This document shows, piece after piece, positions 52,501 to 64,000 of a stretch of 64,000 bases of DNA (positions are counted from its first letter, which is position 1; the number at the start of each line of letters is the position of its first letter). A model generated the notes under the pieces. It was given only the letters and a program-made list of their open reading frames with translations. It was not told where the DNA came from and did not search any database. This stretch comes from Mercurialis annua (lineage: Eukaryota > Streptophyta > Magnoliopsida > Malpighiales > Euphorbiaceae), in the NCBI RefSeq assembly GCF_937616625.2, contig NC_065573.1, positions 9,749,001 to 9,813,000 on the forward strand, in the 5' to 3' direction. The translations under genes and the position numbers were made by a program.

Positions 52501-52970
52501 AGTGACGCTAGATTAGAATGTCGCGTCTCAAGTCTCTTTAACCCGTCGCTCCGATTACCTAAGCATGGTTAGGTTATATTACGCAATGTGTGCGTGAAAA
52601 CTGTTGCTAGGTTAGTATGTTGCGGTTAGTATGTTGCGTATCAAGTCTCTTTAACGCGTCATTCCGATTACCTAAGCATGGTTAGGTTATATTACGCTAG
52701 GTTTATATGTCGTGTCTCAAGTCTCTTTAAAGCGTCGTTCCGATTACCTAATCATTGTTAGGTTGTATTACGCAAAGTGTGCGTAAAAGTGACGCTAAAT
52801 TAGTGTGGCGCGTTTCATGTCTTTTTATCGCGTCGTTTTGATTATTGTGCTTATGTCACGTCACAAGTGTCTCTAACGCGTCGTTTTAATTACCTAAGCA
52901 TGGTTAGGTTATATTACACAAAGTGTGCATGAAAAGTGACAATAGATTAGTATGTCGCGTGTCAAATCTC
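49517..52970 (+). repeat. Higher-order block Q, copy 2
   Basis: Second copy of the Q arrangement, directly downstream of and overlapping the end of block H copy 2. It carries GGTAATTATTAGG (one change) and, like copy 1, several TGCATATTCC monomers in which the CGCGTCG core is shortened. Confidence 0.78.
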
Positions 52971-52974
52971 TTTA

Positions 52975-54200
52975 ACGCGTCGTTCCGATTACCTAAGCAT
53001 GGTTAGATTATATTACGCAAAGTGTGCGTGAAACGCTACGGTAGATTAGTATGTCGCGTCTCAAGTCTCTTTAACGCGTCGTTCCGATTACCTAAGCATG
53101 GTTAGGTTATACTACGCAAAGAGTGCGTAAAAAGTGACACTAGATTAGTATGGCGCATTTCAAGTCTCTTTAACGCGTTGTATCAATTACCATGCTTATG
53201 TCGCGTCACAAGTGTCTCTAACGCGTCGTTCTGTTATCTAAGCATGGTTAGGTTAGATTAATCAAAGTGTGCGTGAAAAGTGACGCTAGATTAGTATGTC
53301 GCGTCTCAAGTCTCTTTAACGCGTCGTTCTGATTATCTAAGCATGGCTAGGTTATATTACGCAAAGTGTGCGTGAAGAGTGATGCTAGATTAGTATGTCA
53401 CGTGCAAAGTTACTCTAACACGTGGTTCTTATTTCCTAAGCATGGTTAGGTTATATATCACAAATTGTGCGTGAAAAGTTACGCTAGATTAGTATGTCAC
53501 GTCTCAAGTCTCTTTAACGCGTCGTTCTGATAATCTAAGCATGGTTAGGTTATATTATGCAAAGTGTGCGTGAAAAGTGACGCTAGATTAGTATGTCACG
53601 TGTAAAGTCTAACACGTTGTTCTAATTTCCTAAGCATGGTTAGGTTATATTACACAAAGTGTGCGTAAAAAATGACGCTAGATTTGTATGTCGTGTCTCA
53701 AGTCTCTTTAACGCGTTGTTCTAATATTCTAAGCATGGTTAGGTTATATTACGCAAGGTGTGCGTGAAAAGTGACGCTAGATTAGTATGTCGCATCTCAA
53801 TGTTCTTTAACGCGTCGTTCCGATTACATAAGCATGGTTAGGTTATATTTCGCAACTTGTGCATAAAAAGTGACTCTAGATTAGTATGTCGCATATCAAG
53901 TCTTTTTAACGAGTCGTTTCGATTACCATGCTTATGTCGTGTCATAAGTCTCTCTAACGTGTCGTTTTGATTACCTAAGCATGGCTATGTTATATTACGC
54001 AAACTGTGCGTGATAATTAACAATAAATTAGTACGTCATGTCTCAAGTAGATTTGACGCGTCGTTCCTATTTCCTAAGAATGGCTAGGTTATATTACGAA
54101 AAGTGTGCGTGAAAAGTGAAGTTAGATTAGTACGTCGCATCTCAAGTCTCTCTAATGCGTCGTTCCGATTTCTAAGCATGGTTAGGTTATATTACGCAAA
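52975..54200 (+). repeat. Module homologous to 9220-10360 and 12950-14090
   Basis: Shared marks are GATTAATCAAAGTG (GATTAACCAAAGTG elsewhere), the GTGGTTCTTATTTCC monomer, TATATATCACAAA and the GTGTAAAGTCTAACACG truncation at about 53597 (also 9829 and 13559). It ends in the A-tract monomers at about 54205. This is a third copy of part of the 3.7-kb unit, some 40 kb away. Confidence 0.78.
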
Positions 54201-56164
54201 GTGTGCAAAAAAAAAGTGATGCTAGATTAGTATTACGCGTCTCAAATCTCTGTAACGCGTCGTTTTCGATTACCATGTGTCTATGTCGCGTCACAAGTCT
54301 CTCTAACACGTCGTTCCGATTACCTACGGATATATTACGCAACGTGTGCGTGAAAAATGACAATAGATTAGTAGGTCCCGTCTCAAGTCTATTTAACGCG
54401 TATTTCCGATTTACCTACGGATATATTACGCAACGTGTGCGTGAAAAATGACGCTAGATTAGTACGTCGCATCTCAAGTCTCTGTAATGCGTTCTTCGGA
54501 TTTGTAAGCATGGTTAGGTTATATTACGCAAAGTGTGCAAAAAAAAGTGACGCTAGATTAGTATTACGCGTCTCAAATCTCTGTAATGGTCATTTTCGAT
54601 TACCATGCCTATGTCGCGTCGCAAGTCTCTCTAACGCGCCGTCCCGATTACCTACGCATGGTTAGGTTATATTACGCAACATGTGCTTGAGAAATGACAA
54701 TAGATTAGTATGTCGCATCTCAAGTCTATTTAACGCGTCGTTTTGATTACCTAAGCATGGTTAGGTTATATTACGCAACGTGTGCATGAAAAGTGAAGCT
54801 AGATTAGTAAATTGCGTCTCAAGTCTTTTTAATGCGTCGTTTCCATGCTTATGTCGCGTCTCAATTCTCTTTAACGCGTTGTACCGATTACCTAAGGATG
54901 GTTAGGTTACTTTACAGAAAGTGTGCGTGAAATGTAACAATACATTAGTATGTCGTGTCTCAAATCTATTTAACGCGTAGTTCCGATTACCTAAGCATGG
55001 TTAGGTTATATTATGCATAGTGTGCGTGAAAAGGTATAAATATGTCGCGTCTCAATTATCTTTAACGCGTTGTTCTGATCACACTTCTAGTTAACGCGTC
55101 GTTCCAATTACCTTAGCATAGTTAGGTTATATTACGCAAAGTGTGCGTGGAAAGTGACGCTAGATTAGTATGTCACGTCTCAATTCTCTTTAATGCGTTG
55201 TACCGATTACCTAAGGATGATTAGGTTACTTTACGGAAAGTGTGCGTGAAAAGTAACAATACATTTGTATGTCGCATCTCAAGTCTATTTAACGCGTCGT
55301 TCCGATTACCTTAGCATGGTTAGGTTATATTACGCAAAGTGTGCTTGAATAGTGACGCCAAATTAGTATGTCGTGTCAGAAGTCTCTTTAACGCGTCGTT
55401 CCGATTACGTAAGCATGTGCGTGAAAGTGACGCTAGATTATGTTACACAAAGTGTGCATGAAAAGTGACGCTAGATTAATATGTCGCGTCTCAAGTCTCT
55501 TTAGTACGTCGTTCCGATTACCTATGCATGGTTAGGTAGTATTGCGCAAAGTGTGCGTGAAAAGTGACGTTAGATTAGTATGGCGCATCTCAAGTATTTT
55601 CAATGCGTCGTTCTGATTACCTAAGCATGGTTAGGTTATACTACGCATAGTGTGCGTGAAAAGTGACAATTGATTAGTATGTCGCATCAGGTCTCTTTAA
55701 TGCGTGTTTCGATTACCTAAGCATGGTTAGATTACATTACGCAAAGTGTTCGTGAAAACTGACGGTATATTAGTATGTCGCGTCTCAAGTCTCTTTAACA
55801 CCTCGTTCCGATTATCTAAGAATGATTAGGTTATATTTCACAAAGTATGCGAGAAAGTGACAATAGATTAGTATGTCGCGTCTCAAGTCTCTTTATGGCT
55901 TCGTTTCGATTATCATGCTTATGTCGCATCACAAATCTCTCTAACGCATCGTTCCGATTACCAAAGCATGGTTAGGTTATATTACGCAAAGTGTGCCTGA
56001 TAAGTGACGCTAGATTAGTATGTCGCGTCTCAAGTGTCTCTAACGCGTCGTTCCGATTACCTAAGCATGGTTAGGTTATATTACGAAAAGAGTGCGTGAA
56101 AAGTGACGCTAGATTAGTATGTCACATCTCTAGTCTCTTTAACGCGTCGTTCCAGTTACCTATA

Positions 56165-58110
56165 ATGGTTATGTTAAATTACGCGAAGTGCGCGTTAAAG
56201 TGACGCTACATTAGTATGTCGCATCTCAAGTCTCTTTAACGCGTCGTTTTGATTACCTAAGCATGGCTAGGTTGTATTACGTAAAGTGTGATCGAAAAGT
56301 GACGTTAGATTAGTATGGCGTGTCCGAAATCTCTTTTATTGTGTCGTTTCGATTACCTAAGCATGGCTAGGTTGTATTACGCAAAGTCTGCGTGAAAGTG
56401 ACACCAGATTAGTATGTCACGTCTCAATTATCTTTAACGCGTCGTTCCGATTACCTAAGCATGGTTAGGTTATTTTACGCAAAGTGTGCGCGTAAAATTA
56501 CAGTAGATTAGTATATCGCATCTCAAGTTTCGTTAATGCGTCGTTCCGATTACCTAAGAATGGTTATATTATATTACGTCAAGTTCGGGTTAAAAGTGTC
56601 GCTAGATTAGTATGTTGTGTCACAAGTCTTTTAAACGCGTTGTTACGATTACCTTACATGGTTAGGTTATATTAGGCAATGTGTGCGTGAAAACTATTGC
56701 TAGGTTAGTATGTCGTGTCTCAAGTCTCTTTAAAGCATCGTTTCGAATACCTAATCATTGTTAGGTTGTAACGCTAGATTAGTATGGCGCGTTTCAAGTC
56801 TCTTTAACGCGTCGTTTTTATTATTGTGCTTATGTCACGTCACAAGTGTCTCTAACCCATCGTTCTGATTACCTAAGCATGGTTAGGTTATATTACGCAA
56901 CGTGTGCCTGAAAAGTGACATTAGATGATTAGTATGTCGCGCCTAAAGTCTCTTTAGCGCGTCGTTCCGATTACCTAAGCATGGTTAGGTTATATTACGT
57001 AAAGTGTGCGTGAAAAGTGGCGCTAGATTAGTATGTCGCCACTCTAGTCTCTTTAATGCGTCATTTCGATTTCCTAAGCATGGTAACTATTAGGCAAAGT
57101 TTGTGTGAAAAGTGACGCTAGATTAGTATGTCGCTTCTCAAGTCTCTTTAACGCGTCGTTCCGATTACCTAAGTATGGTTAGGTTATATTACACAAAGTC
57201 TGCGTAGAAAGTGATGTTAGATTAGTATGGCGCGTCGATTCAATTACCATGCTCATGTCGCGTCACAAGTGTCTCTACCGCGTTGTTCCGGTTACCTAAG
57301 GATGGTTGAGTTATAATACGCAAAGTGTGCGTGAAAAGTGATGCTAAATTAGTATGTCGCGTCACAAGTCTCTCTAACTCGTCGTTCCAATTACCTAGGC
57401 ATGGTTAGGATATTTTATGCAAAGTATGTGTGAAAAGTGTAGCTAGATCAGTATGTCGTGTCTCAATTCTCTTTAACGCGTCATTCCGATTACCTAAGCT
57501 TGGTTAGGCTATTTTACGCAAAGTGTGCGTGAAAAGTGACGCTAGATTAGTATGTCGCGTCTCAAGTCTCTTTAACGCGTCGCTCTAATTACCTAAGCAT
57601 GGTTAGGTTATATTACGCAATGTGTGCGTGAAAACTGTTGCTAGGTTAGAATGTCGCGTATCAAGTCTCTTTAACGCGTCGTTTTGATTACCTAAGCTTG
57701 GTTAGGTTATATTACGCAATGTGTGCGTGAAAACTATTGCTAGGTTAGTATGTCGTGTCTCAAGTCTCTTTAAAGCGTCGTTCCGATTACCTAATCATTG
57801 TTACGCAAAGGGTGCATAAAAGTGACGCTAGATTAGTATGGCGCGTTTCAAGTTTCTTATACGCGTCGTTTTAATTTCTGTGCTTATGTCACGTCACAAG
57901 TGTCTCTAACGCGTCTTGATAACCTAAGCATGGTTAGGTTGTATTACGCAAAGTGTGCGTAAAAGTGACACTATGGAGCGTTTCATGTCTCTTTTACGCG
58001 TCGTTTTGATTATTGTGCTTATGTAACGTCACAAGTGTCTCTAACGCGTCGTTTTGATTACCTAAACATGGTTAGGTTATATTACACAAAGTGTGCGTGA
58101 AAAGTGACAA
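56165..58110 (+). repeat. Higher-order block Q, copy 3 (shortened)
   Basis: Third copy, with the same two truncation marks at 56763 and 57082 but about one monomer shorter between them. Another deletion at about 57230 gives GGCGCGTCGATTCAATTACC where copy 1 keeps the full monomer. Confidence 0.75.
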
Positions 58111-58599
58111 TAGATTAGTATGTCGCGTGTCAAGTCTCTTTAACGCGTCGTTTCGATTACCTAAGCATGGTTAGGTTATTTTACGCAAAGTGTGCGCGAA
58201 AAGTTACGCTAGATTAGTATGTCGCGCCTCAAGTCTCTTTAATGCATATTCCGATTACCTTAGCATGGTTAGGTTATATTACGTAAAGTGTGCGTGAAAA
58301 GTGACGCTAGATTAGTATGTCGCGTCTCAAGTCTCTTTAACGCGTCGTTCCGATTACCTAAGCATGGTTAGGTTATATTACGCAATGTGTACGTGAAAAC
58401 TGTTGCTAACGTATGTCGTGTCTAAAGTCTCTTTAACGCGTCGTTTCGATTACCAATGCTTATGTCACGTCACACAAGTCTTTCTAACGCGTCGTTCCAA
58501 TTACCCAAGCATGGTTAGGTTATATTATGCAAAGTGTGCGTGAAAATTGAAAATAGATTAATATGTTGCGTCTCAAATCTCTTTGACGCGTCGTTCTGA

Positions 58600-59280
58600 T
58601 TACCTGCGCATGGTTAGGTTATATTACGCAAAGAGTGCCTGAATAGTGACGCTAGATTAGTATATTGCGTCTCAAGTCTCTTTAACGCGTCGTTCCGATT
58701 ACCTAAGCATGGTGAGTAAAAAGTGACGCTAAATTAGTATGGCGCGTCTCAAGTCACTTTTACGCGTCGTTCAGATAACCTACGCATGGTTAGGTTATAT
58801 TACGCAAAGTGTGCGTACAAAGTGACTCTAGATTAGTATGGCGTGTTTCAAATCTCTTTAAAGTGTCTTTTCAAGTGTCTCTAACGCGTTGTTCTGATTA
58901 ACTAAGCATGGTTATGTTATATTACACAAAGTGTCCGTGAAAAGGGACACAAAAGATTTGTATGTCGCGTCTCAAGTCTATTTAACGCGTCGTTCCGATT
59001 ACCTAAGCATAGTTATGTAAGTGCGCGTTAAAAGAGTCGCTAGATTAGTATGTCACGTCACAAGTCTCTTAAATGCGTTGTTACGATTACCTAAACATGG
59101 TTAGGTTATATTACGCATAGTGTGCGTAAAATATGACGCTAGATTAGAATGGCACGTCTCAAGTCTCTTTAACGCGTCATTTCGATAACCATGTTACAAG
59201 TCTCTCTAACACGTCGTTCCGATTAGTATGGCACGTTACAAGTCTCTCTAACACGTCGATCCGATTACCTAAGCATGGTT
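58600..59280 (+). repeat. Second copy of the linker module
   Basis: Counterpart of 37900-38580, including the CCATGTTACAAGTCTCTC and GATTAGTATGGCACGTTAC truncations. It shows that the order Q, linker is repeated about 20.7 kb apart. Confidence 0.75.
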
Positions 59281-59909
59281 ATGTTATACTACGCGAATTA
59301 TGCGTGAAAAGTGACAATTGATTAGTATGTCGTGTCTCAAATCTCTTTAACGCGTCGTACCAATTACCTATGGGTTAGGTTATTTTATGCAAATTATGCG
59401 TGAAAAGTGACGCTGATTAGTATGTCGCGTCTCAAGTCTCTTTAACGTGTCGTTCAGATTACCTATGCATGGTTAGGTTATATTACGCAATGTGTGCGTT
59501 AAAACTGTCGCTAGGTTAGTATGTCGCGTCTCAAGCCTCTTTAACGCGTCGTTCCGATTACCTAAGCATGGTTAGATTATATTACGCAAAGTGTGCGTGA
59601 AACGCTATGGTAGATTAGTCTCTTTAATGCGTCGTTCCGATTACCTAAGCATGGTTAGGTTATATTACGCAAAGGGTGCGTAAAAAGTGACACTAGATTA
59701 GTATGGCGCGTTTCAAGTCTCTTTAACGCGTTGTATCGATTACCATGCTTATGTCGCGTCACAAGTGTCTCTAACGTGTCGTTCTGATTATCTAAGCATG
59801 GTTAGGTTAGATTAACCAAAGTGTGCGTGAAAAGTGACGCTAGATTAGTATGTCACATGTAAAGTCTCTCTAACACGTGGTTCTTATTTCCTAAGCATGG
59901 TTAGGTTAT

Positions 59910-62900
59910 ATATTACAAAGTGTGCGTGAAAAGTGACGCTAGATTAGTATGTCGCGTCTCAAGTCTCTTTAACGCGTCGTTTCGATTACCTTTTTTATCT
60001 CGCGTCACAAGTCTCTTTAACGCGTCGTTCCGATTACCTATGTATGGTTAGGTTATATTACACAAAGTGTTCATGAAAAGTGACGCTAGATTAGTAGGTC
60101 GCGTCTCAAGTCTTTCTAACGCGTCGTTCTTATTTCCTAGGAATGGTTAGCTTATATTACGCAAAGTATGCGTGAAAAGTGACTCTAGATTAGTACGTCG
60201 CATCTCATGTCTTTCTAATGCGTCGTTCCGATTTCTATACATGGTTAGGTTATATTACGCCAAAGTGTGCAAACAAAAGTGACGCTAGATTAGTATTACG
60301 CGTCTCAAATCTCTGTAACGCGTCATTTTCGATTACCATGCCTGTGTCGCGTCACAAGCCTCTCTTACGCGTCATTCCGATTACCTACACATGGTTAGGT
60401 TATATTACGCAACGTGTGTGTGAAAAATGACAATAGATTAGTATGTCGCGTCTAAGCATTTAACGCATAGTTCCGATTACCTAAGCATGGTTAGGTTATA
60501 TTACGCAACGCGTGCATGAAAAATGACGCTAGATTAGTATGTCGCGTCTCAAGTCTTTTTAATGCGTCGTTTCGATTACCATGCATATTTCGGGTCTCAA
60601 TTCTCTTTAATGCGTTGTACCGATTAACTAAGGATGGTTAGGTTACATTACAGAAAGTGTGCGTGAAATGTAACAATACATTAGTATGTCGCGTCTCAAG
60701 TCTATTTAACGCGTCGTTCCGATTACCTAAGCATGGTTAGGTTATATTACGCAAAGTGTGCGTGAAAAGTTACGCTAGACAAGTATGTCGCGTCCCAATT
60801 CTCTTTAACGCGTTGTTCTGATCACAATTCTATTTAACGCGCCATTCCAATTACCTAAGCATGGTTAGGTTATAATACGCAAAGTGTGCGTGGAATGTGA
60901 CGCTAGATTAGTATGTCGCGTCTATATTCTCTTTAACTCGTTGTACGATTACCTAAGGATGCTTAGGTTACTTTACGGAAAGTGTGCGTGAAAATTGACA
61001 ATACAATTTGTATGTCGCATCTCAAGTCTATTTAACGTTTTGTTCCGATTATCTAAGCATGGTTAGGTTATATTATGCAAAGTGTGCCTGAATAATGACG
61101 CCAGATTAATATGTCGCGTCTCAAGGCTCTTTAACGCGTCGTTTCGATTACCTAAGCATGGTTAGGTTATATTACGCAAAGTGTGCGTGAAAGGTGACGC
61201 TAGATTAGTATGTCGCATCTTAAGTCTCTTTAACGCGTCGTTCTGATTACCTAAGCATATATATTACTCAAGGTGTGTGTGAAAAGTGACACTAGATTAG
61301 TATGTCGCGTCTCAAGGCTCTTTAACGCGTTGTTCCGAGTACCTAAGCATTGTTAGGTTATATTACGGAACGGGTGCCTGAAAAGTGACGCTAGATTAGT
61401 ATTTCGTGTCTCAAGTCTCTTTAACGCGTCGTTTCGATTACCATGCTTATGTCGCGTCACAAGTCTAACGCGTCGTTCCGATTTCTTAAGCATGGTTAGG
61501 TTATATTACACAAAGTGTGCGTGTAAAGTTACAATAAATTAGTATGTCATGTCTCAAGTAGAATTAACGTGTCGTTCCTATTTTCCTAAGAATAGTTAGG
61601 TTATATTACGAAAAGTGTGCGTGAAAAGTGAAGCTAAATTAGTACGCCGCGTCTCAAGTCTCTCTAATGCGTCGTTCCGATTTATAAGCATGGTTAGGTT
61701 ATATTACGCAAAGTGTGCAAAAAAAAAAGTGACGCTCGATTAGTATAATCGTCTCAAATCTCTATAACGTGTCGTTTTCGATTACCATGCCTATGTCGCG
61801 TCACATGTCTCTCTAACGCGTCGTTCCGATTACCTACGGATATATTACGCAACGTGTGCGTGAAAAATGACAATAGATTAGTAGGTCGCTTCTCAAGTCT
61901 ATTTAACGCGTCGTTCCGATTACCTATGCATAACCTAAGTTATATTACGCAAAGTGTGCGTGAAAAGTGATGCTAGATTAGTACGTCGCATCTCAAGTCT
62001 CGCTAATGTGTTGTTCCGATTTTTAAGCATGGTTAGGTTATAGTACGCAAAGTGTGCCAAAAAAGTGACGCTAGATTAGTATTACGCGTCTCAAATCTCT
62101 GTAACGCGTCATTTTTGATTACCATGCCTATGTCGCGTCACAAGTCTCTCTAACGCGTTGTTCCGATTACCTACGCATGGTTAGGTTATATTACGCAACA
62201 TGTGCTTGAGAAATGACAATAGATTAGTATGTCGCGTCTCAAGTCTATTTAACGCGTCGTTTCGATTACCTAAGCATGGTTAGGTTATATTACGTAACGT
62301 GTGCATGAAAAGTGACGCTAGATTAGTATGTCGCGTCTCAAGTCTTTATAACGCGTCGTTTCCATGCATATGTCGCGTCTCAATTTTCATTAACGCATTA
62401 TACCGATTACCTAAGGGTTAGGTTAGTTTACAGAAGGTGTGCGTGAAATGTAACAATGCATTAGTATGCCGCGTCTCAAGTCTATTTAACGCGTCGTTCT
62501 GATTACCTAAGCATGGTTAGGTTATATTATGCAAAGTGTGCGTGAAAAAGTACGCTAGATAAGTATGTCGCGTTTCAATTATTTTTAACGCGTTGTTCTG
62601 ATCACACTTCTAGTTAACGCGTCGTTCCAATTACCTTAGCATAGTTAGGTAATATTACGCAAAGTGTGCGTGGAAAGTGACGCTAGATTAGTATGTCACA
62701 TCTCAATTCTCTTTAACGCGTTGTACCGATTACCTGAGGATGGTTAGTTTACTTTACGAAAAGTGTGCGTGAAAAGTAACAATACATTAGTATGTCGCAT
62801 CTCAAGTCTATTTAACGCGTCGTTCCGATTACCTTAGAATGGTTAGATTATATTACGCAAAGTGTGCTTGAATAGTGACGCCAAATTAGTATGTCGTGTC

Positions 62901-64000
62901 AGAAGTCTCTTTAACGCGTCGTTCCGATTACCTAAGCATGTGCGTGAAAGTGACGATAGATTATGTTACGTAAAGTGTGCATGAAAAGTGACGCTAGATT
63001 AATATGTCGCGTCTCAAGTCTCTTTAATACGTCGTTCCGATTACCTATGCATGGTTAGGTAGTATTGCGCAAAGTGTGCGTGAAAAGTGACGTCAGATTA
63101 GTATGGCGCATCTCAAATATTTTCAATGCGTCGTTCCGATTACCTAACCATGGTTAGGTTATACCACGCATAGTTTGCGTGAAAAGTGACAATAGATTAG
63201 TATGTTGCATCTCAAGTCTCTTTAACGCGTGTTTCGATTACCTAAGCATGGTTAGGTTACATTACGCAAAGTGTGCGTGAAAAGTGACGGTATATTAGTA
63301 TGTCGTGTCTCAAATCTCTTTAACACCTCGTTCCGATTATCTAAGCATGGTTAGGTTATATTACACAAAGTGTGCGTGAAAAGTAACGCTAGACTAGTAT
63401 GTCGCATCTCAAGTTTCTTTAATGCGTCGTTCCGATTATCTTAGCATGGTTAGGTTATATTACGAAAAGTCTGCGAGAAAGTGACAATAGATTATTAGTA
63501 TGTCGCGTCTCAAGTCTCTTTAAGGATTCGTTTCCATTATCATGCTTATGTCGCATCACAAATCTCTCTAACGCATCGTTCCGATTACCAAAAGCATGGT
63601 TAGGTTATATTACGCAAAGTGTGCGTGATAAGTGACGCTAGATTAGTTTGTCGCGTCTCAAGTGTCTCTAACGCGTCGTTCCGATTACCTAAGCATGGTT
63701 AGGTTATATTACGAAAAGAGTGCGTGAAAAGTGACGCTCGATTAGTATGTCACAAGTGTGCGTGATAAGTTACGCGAGATTTGTATATCGCGTCTCAAGT
63801 CTCTTTAACGAGTCGTTTCGATTACCTAAGAATAGTTATGTTAAATTACGCCAAGTGCGCGTTAAAGTGACGCTACATTAGTATGTCGCATCTCAAGTCT
63901 CATTAACGCGTCGTTTCGATTACCTAAGCTAGGTTGTATTACGCAAAGTGTGCTCGAAAAGTGGCATTAGATTAGTATGGCGCGTCCTAAGTCTCTTTAT
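59910..64000 (+). repeat. Partial third copy of the right part of block H
   Basis: From the TTTCGATTACCTTTTTTATC monomer at about 59980 this follows copy 2 with an offset of 16309 bp (43681 and 59990), up to 63734, and then follows the sequence after 49432. It is cut by the window end. Its left border is a switch from sequence like that at 53260-53460. Confidence 0.87.
61733..63734 (+). repeat. Unduplicated counterpart of the 2.0-kb block
   Basis: This matches both 45425-47430 and 47431-49432 but occurs once, and runs directly into the downstream sequence that follows the right copy. It shares some derived bases with the left copy (ACCTAACCATGG at about 63143, CTCAAATATTTTC at about 63112) and others with the right copy (CATTTTTGATTACCATGCC). 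Confidence 0.88.

Larger units (their letters stand above)
2537..64000 (+). repeat. Satellite DNA array, 99-bp monomer, head to tail
   Basis: More than 61 kb of uninterrupted tandem repeat, on the order of 600 units, all in one orientation. A clean example is the step from GTCGCGTCTC at 5701 to the same phase at 5800, exactly 99 bp. Recognisable blocks in order are GATTAGTATGTCGCGTCTC, AAGTCTCTTTAACGCGTCG, TTCCGATTACC, TAAGCATGGTTAGGTTATAT, TACGCAAAGTGTGCGTG and AAAAGTGACGCTA. The consensus is about 43% GC with about nine CpGs and an MluI site (ACGCGT). Monomers differ by scattered substitutions and by truncations (48-bp and 29-bp units listed below). I see no transposon, gene or inverted monomer inside. 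The array leaves the window at the right. Short ORFs in it are by-products of the 33-codon period. A described ~100-bp chickpea satellite (CaSat2) would be one comparison to make, but I cannot recall its sequence. Confidence 0.97.

Noticed and set aside
2537..64000. Regularly repeated motifs resembling a CRISPR array
   Set aside because: Repeats are contiguous 99-bp monomers with no unique spacers, no leader and no cas genes; the context is plant nuclear DNA.
2537..64000. GGTTAGGTTA in each monomer as telomere-like sequence
   Set aside because: The plant telomere repeat is TTTAGGG. Here TTAGG occurs once per monomer as an arm of the palindrome, with no tandem short repeats.
2537..64000. Inverted monomers or a strand switch within the array
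   Set aside because: I looked for the reverse-complement phase of the main blocks and found only ACCATGCTTA in the short units, which is local; all monomers run the same way.

Overview
This window reads as nuclear DNA of a flowering plant, almost certainly from heterochromatin. The evidence is one very large tandem satellite array plus an LTR retrotransposon remnant with the hallmarks of a plant Sirevirus (Ty1/copia, SIRE/Maximus lineage). I find no intact protein-coding gene, no rRNA or tRNA gene, no CRISPR array and no operon-like structure. I cannot name the species.

Layout. Bases 1-255 are non-satellite DNA and appear to be the left edge of the array. Bases 256-345 are a short piece of satellite. 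Bases 346-1287 are a minus-strand 3' LTR, with TG...CA ends, a TATA box and a cluster of CpG-rich GC palindromes. It is followed (reading leftward on the plus strand it is preceded) by its polypurine tract at 1288-1301 and two further PPT-like runs. Bases 1722-2536 hold a frameshifted, 5'-truncated ORF in the position downstream of pol. Satellite resumes at about 2537 and runs without visible interruption to the end of the window at 64000, where it continues out of view.

The satellite has a basic monomer of 99 bp, always in the same orientation. It contains an 18-bp near-palindrome (ACCTAAGCATGGTTAGGT) and a second dyad (ACGCA-AAGTG-TGCGT), and carries about nine CpG sites per consensus monomer. 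Two shortened unit types are mixed in. One is a 48-bp unit whose junction is the exact reverse complement of the palindrome core. The other is a rare 29-bp unit containing GATCACACTTCTAG. A subfamily with an A-tract after GTGTGC is also present. These variants are landmarks that reveal a mosaic of long-range duplications: a direct 3.7-kb tandem duplication (about 8193-15648), a young 2.0-kb tandem duplication (45425-49432) with a third unduplicated counterpart at 61733-63734, a 9-11 kb block pair (27765-36990 and 38580-49830), and a 6-kb block pair 16-17 kb apart (3061-8890 and 20148-25880).

There are no genes working together here. The interest is structural: how an array grows, how palindromes and CpG decay shape its monomers, and how a Sirevirus sits at its edge. 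The many short ORFs inside the array are a by-product of a 99-bp (33-codon) period and should not be annotated as proteins.
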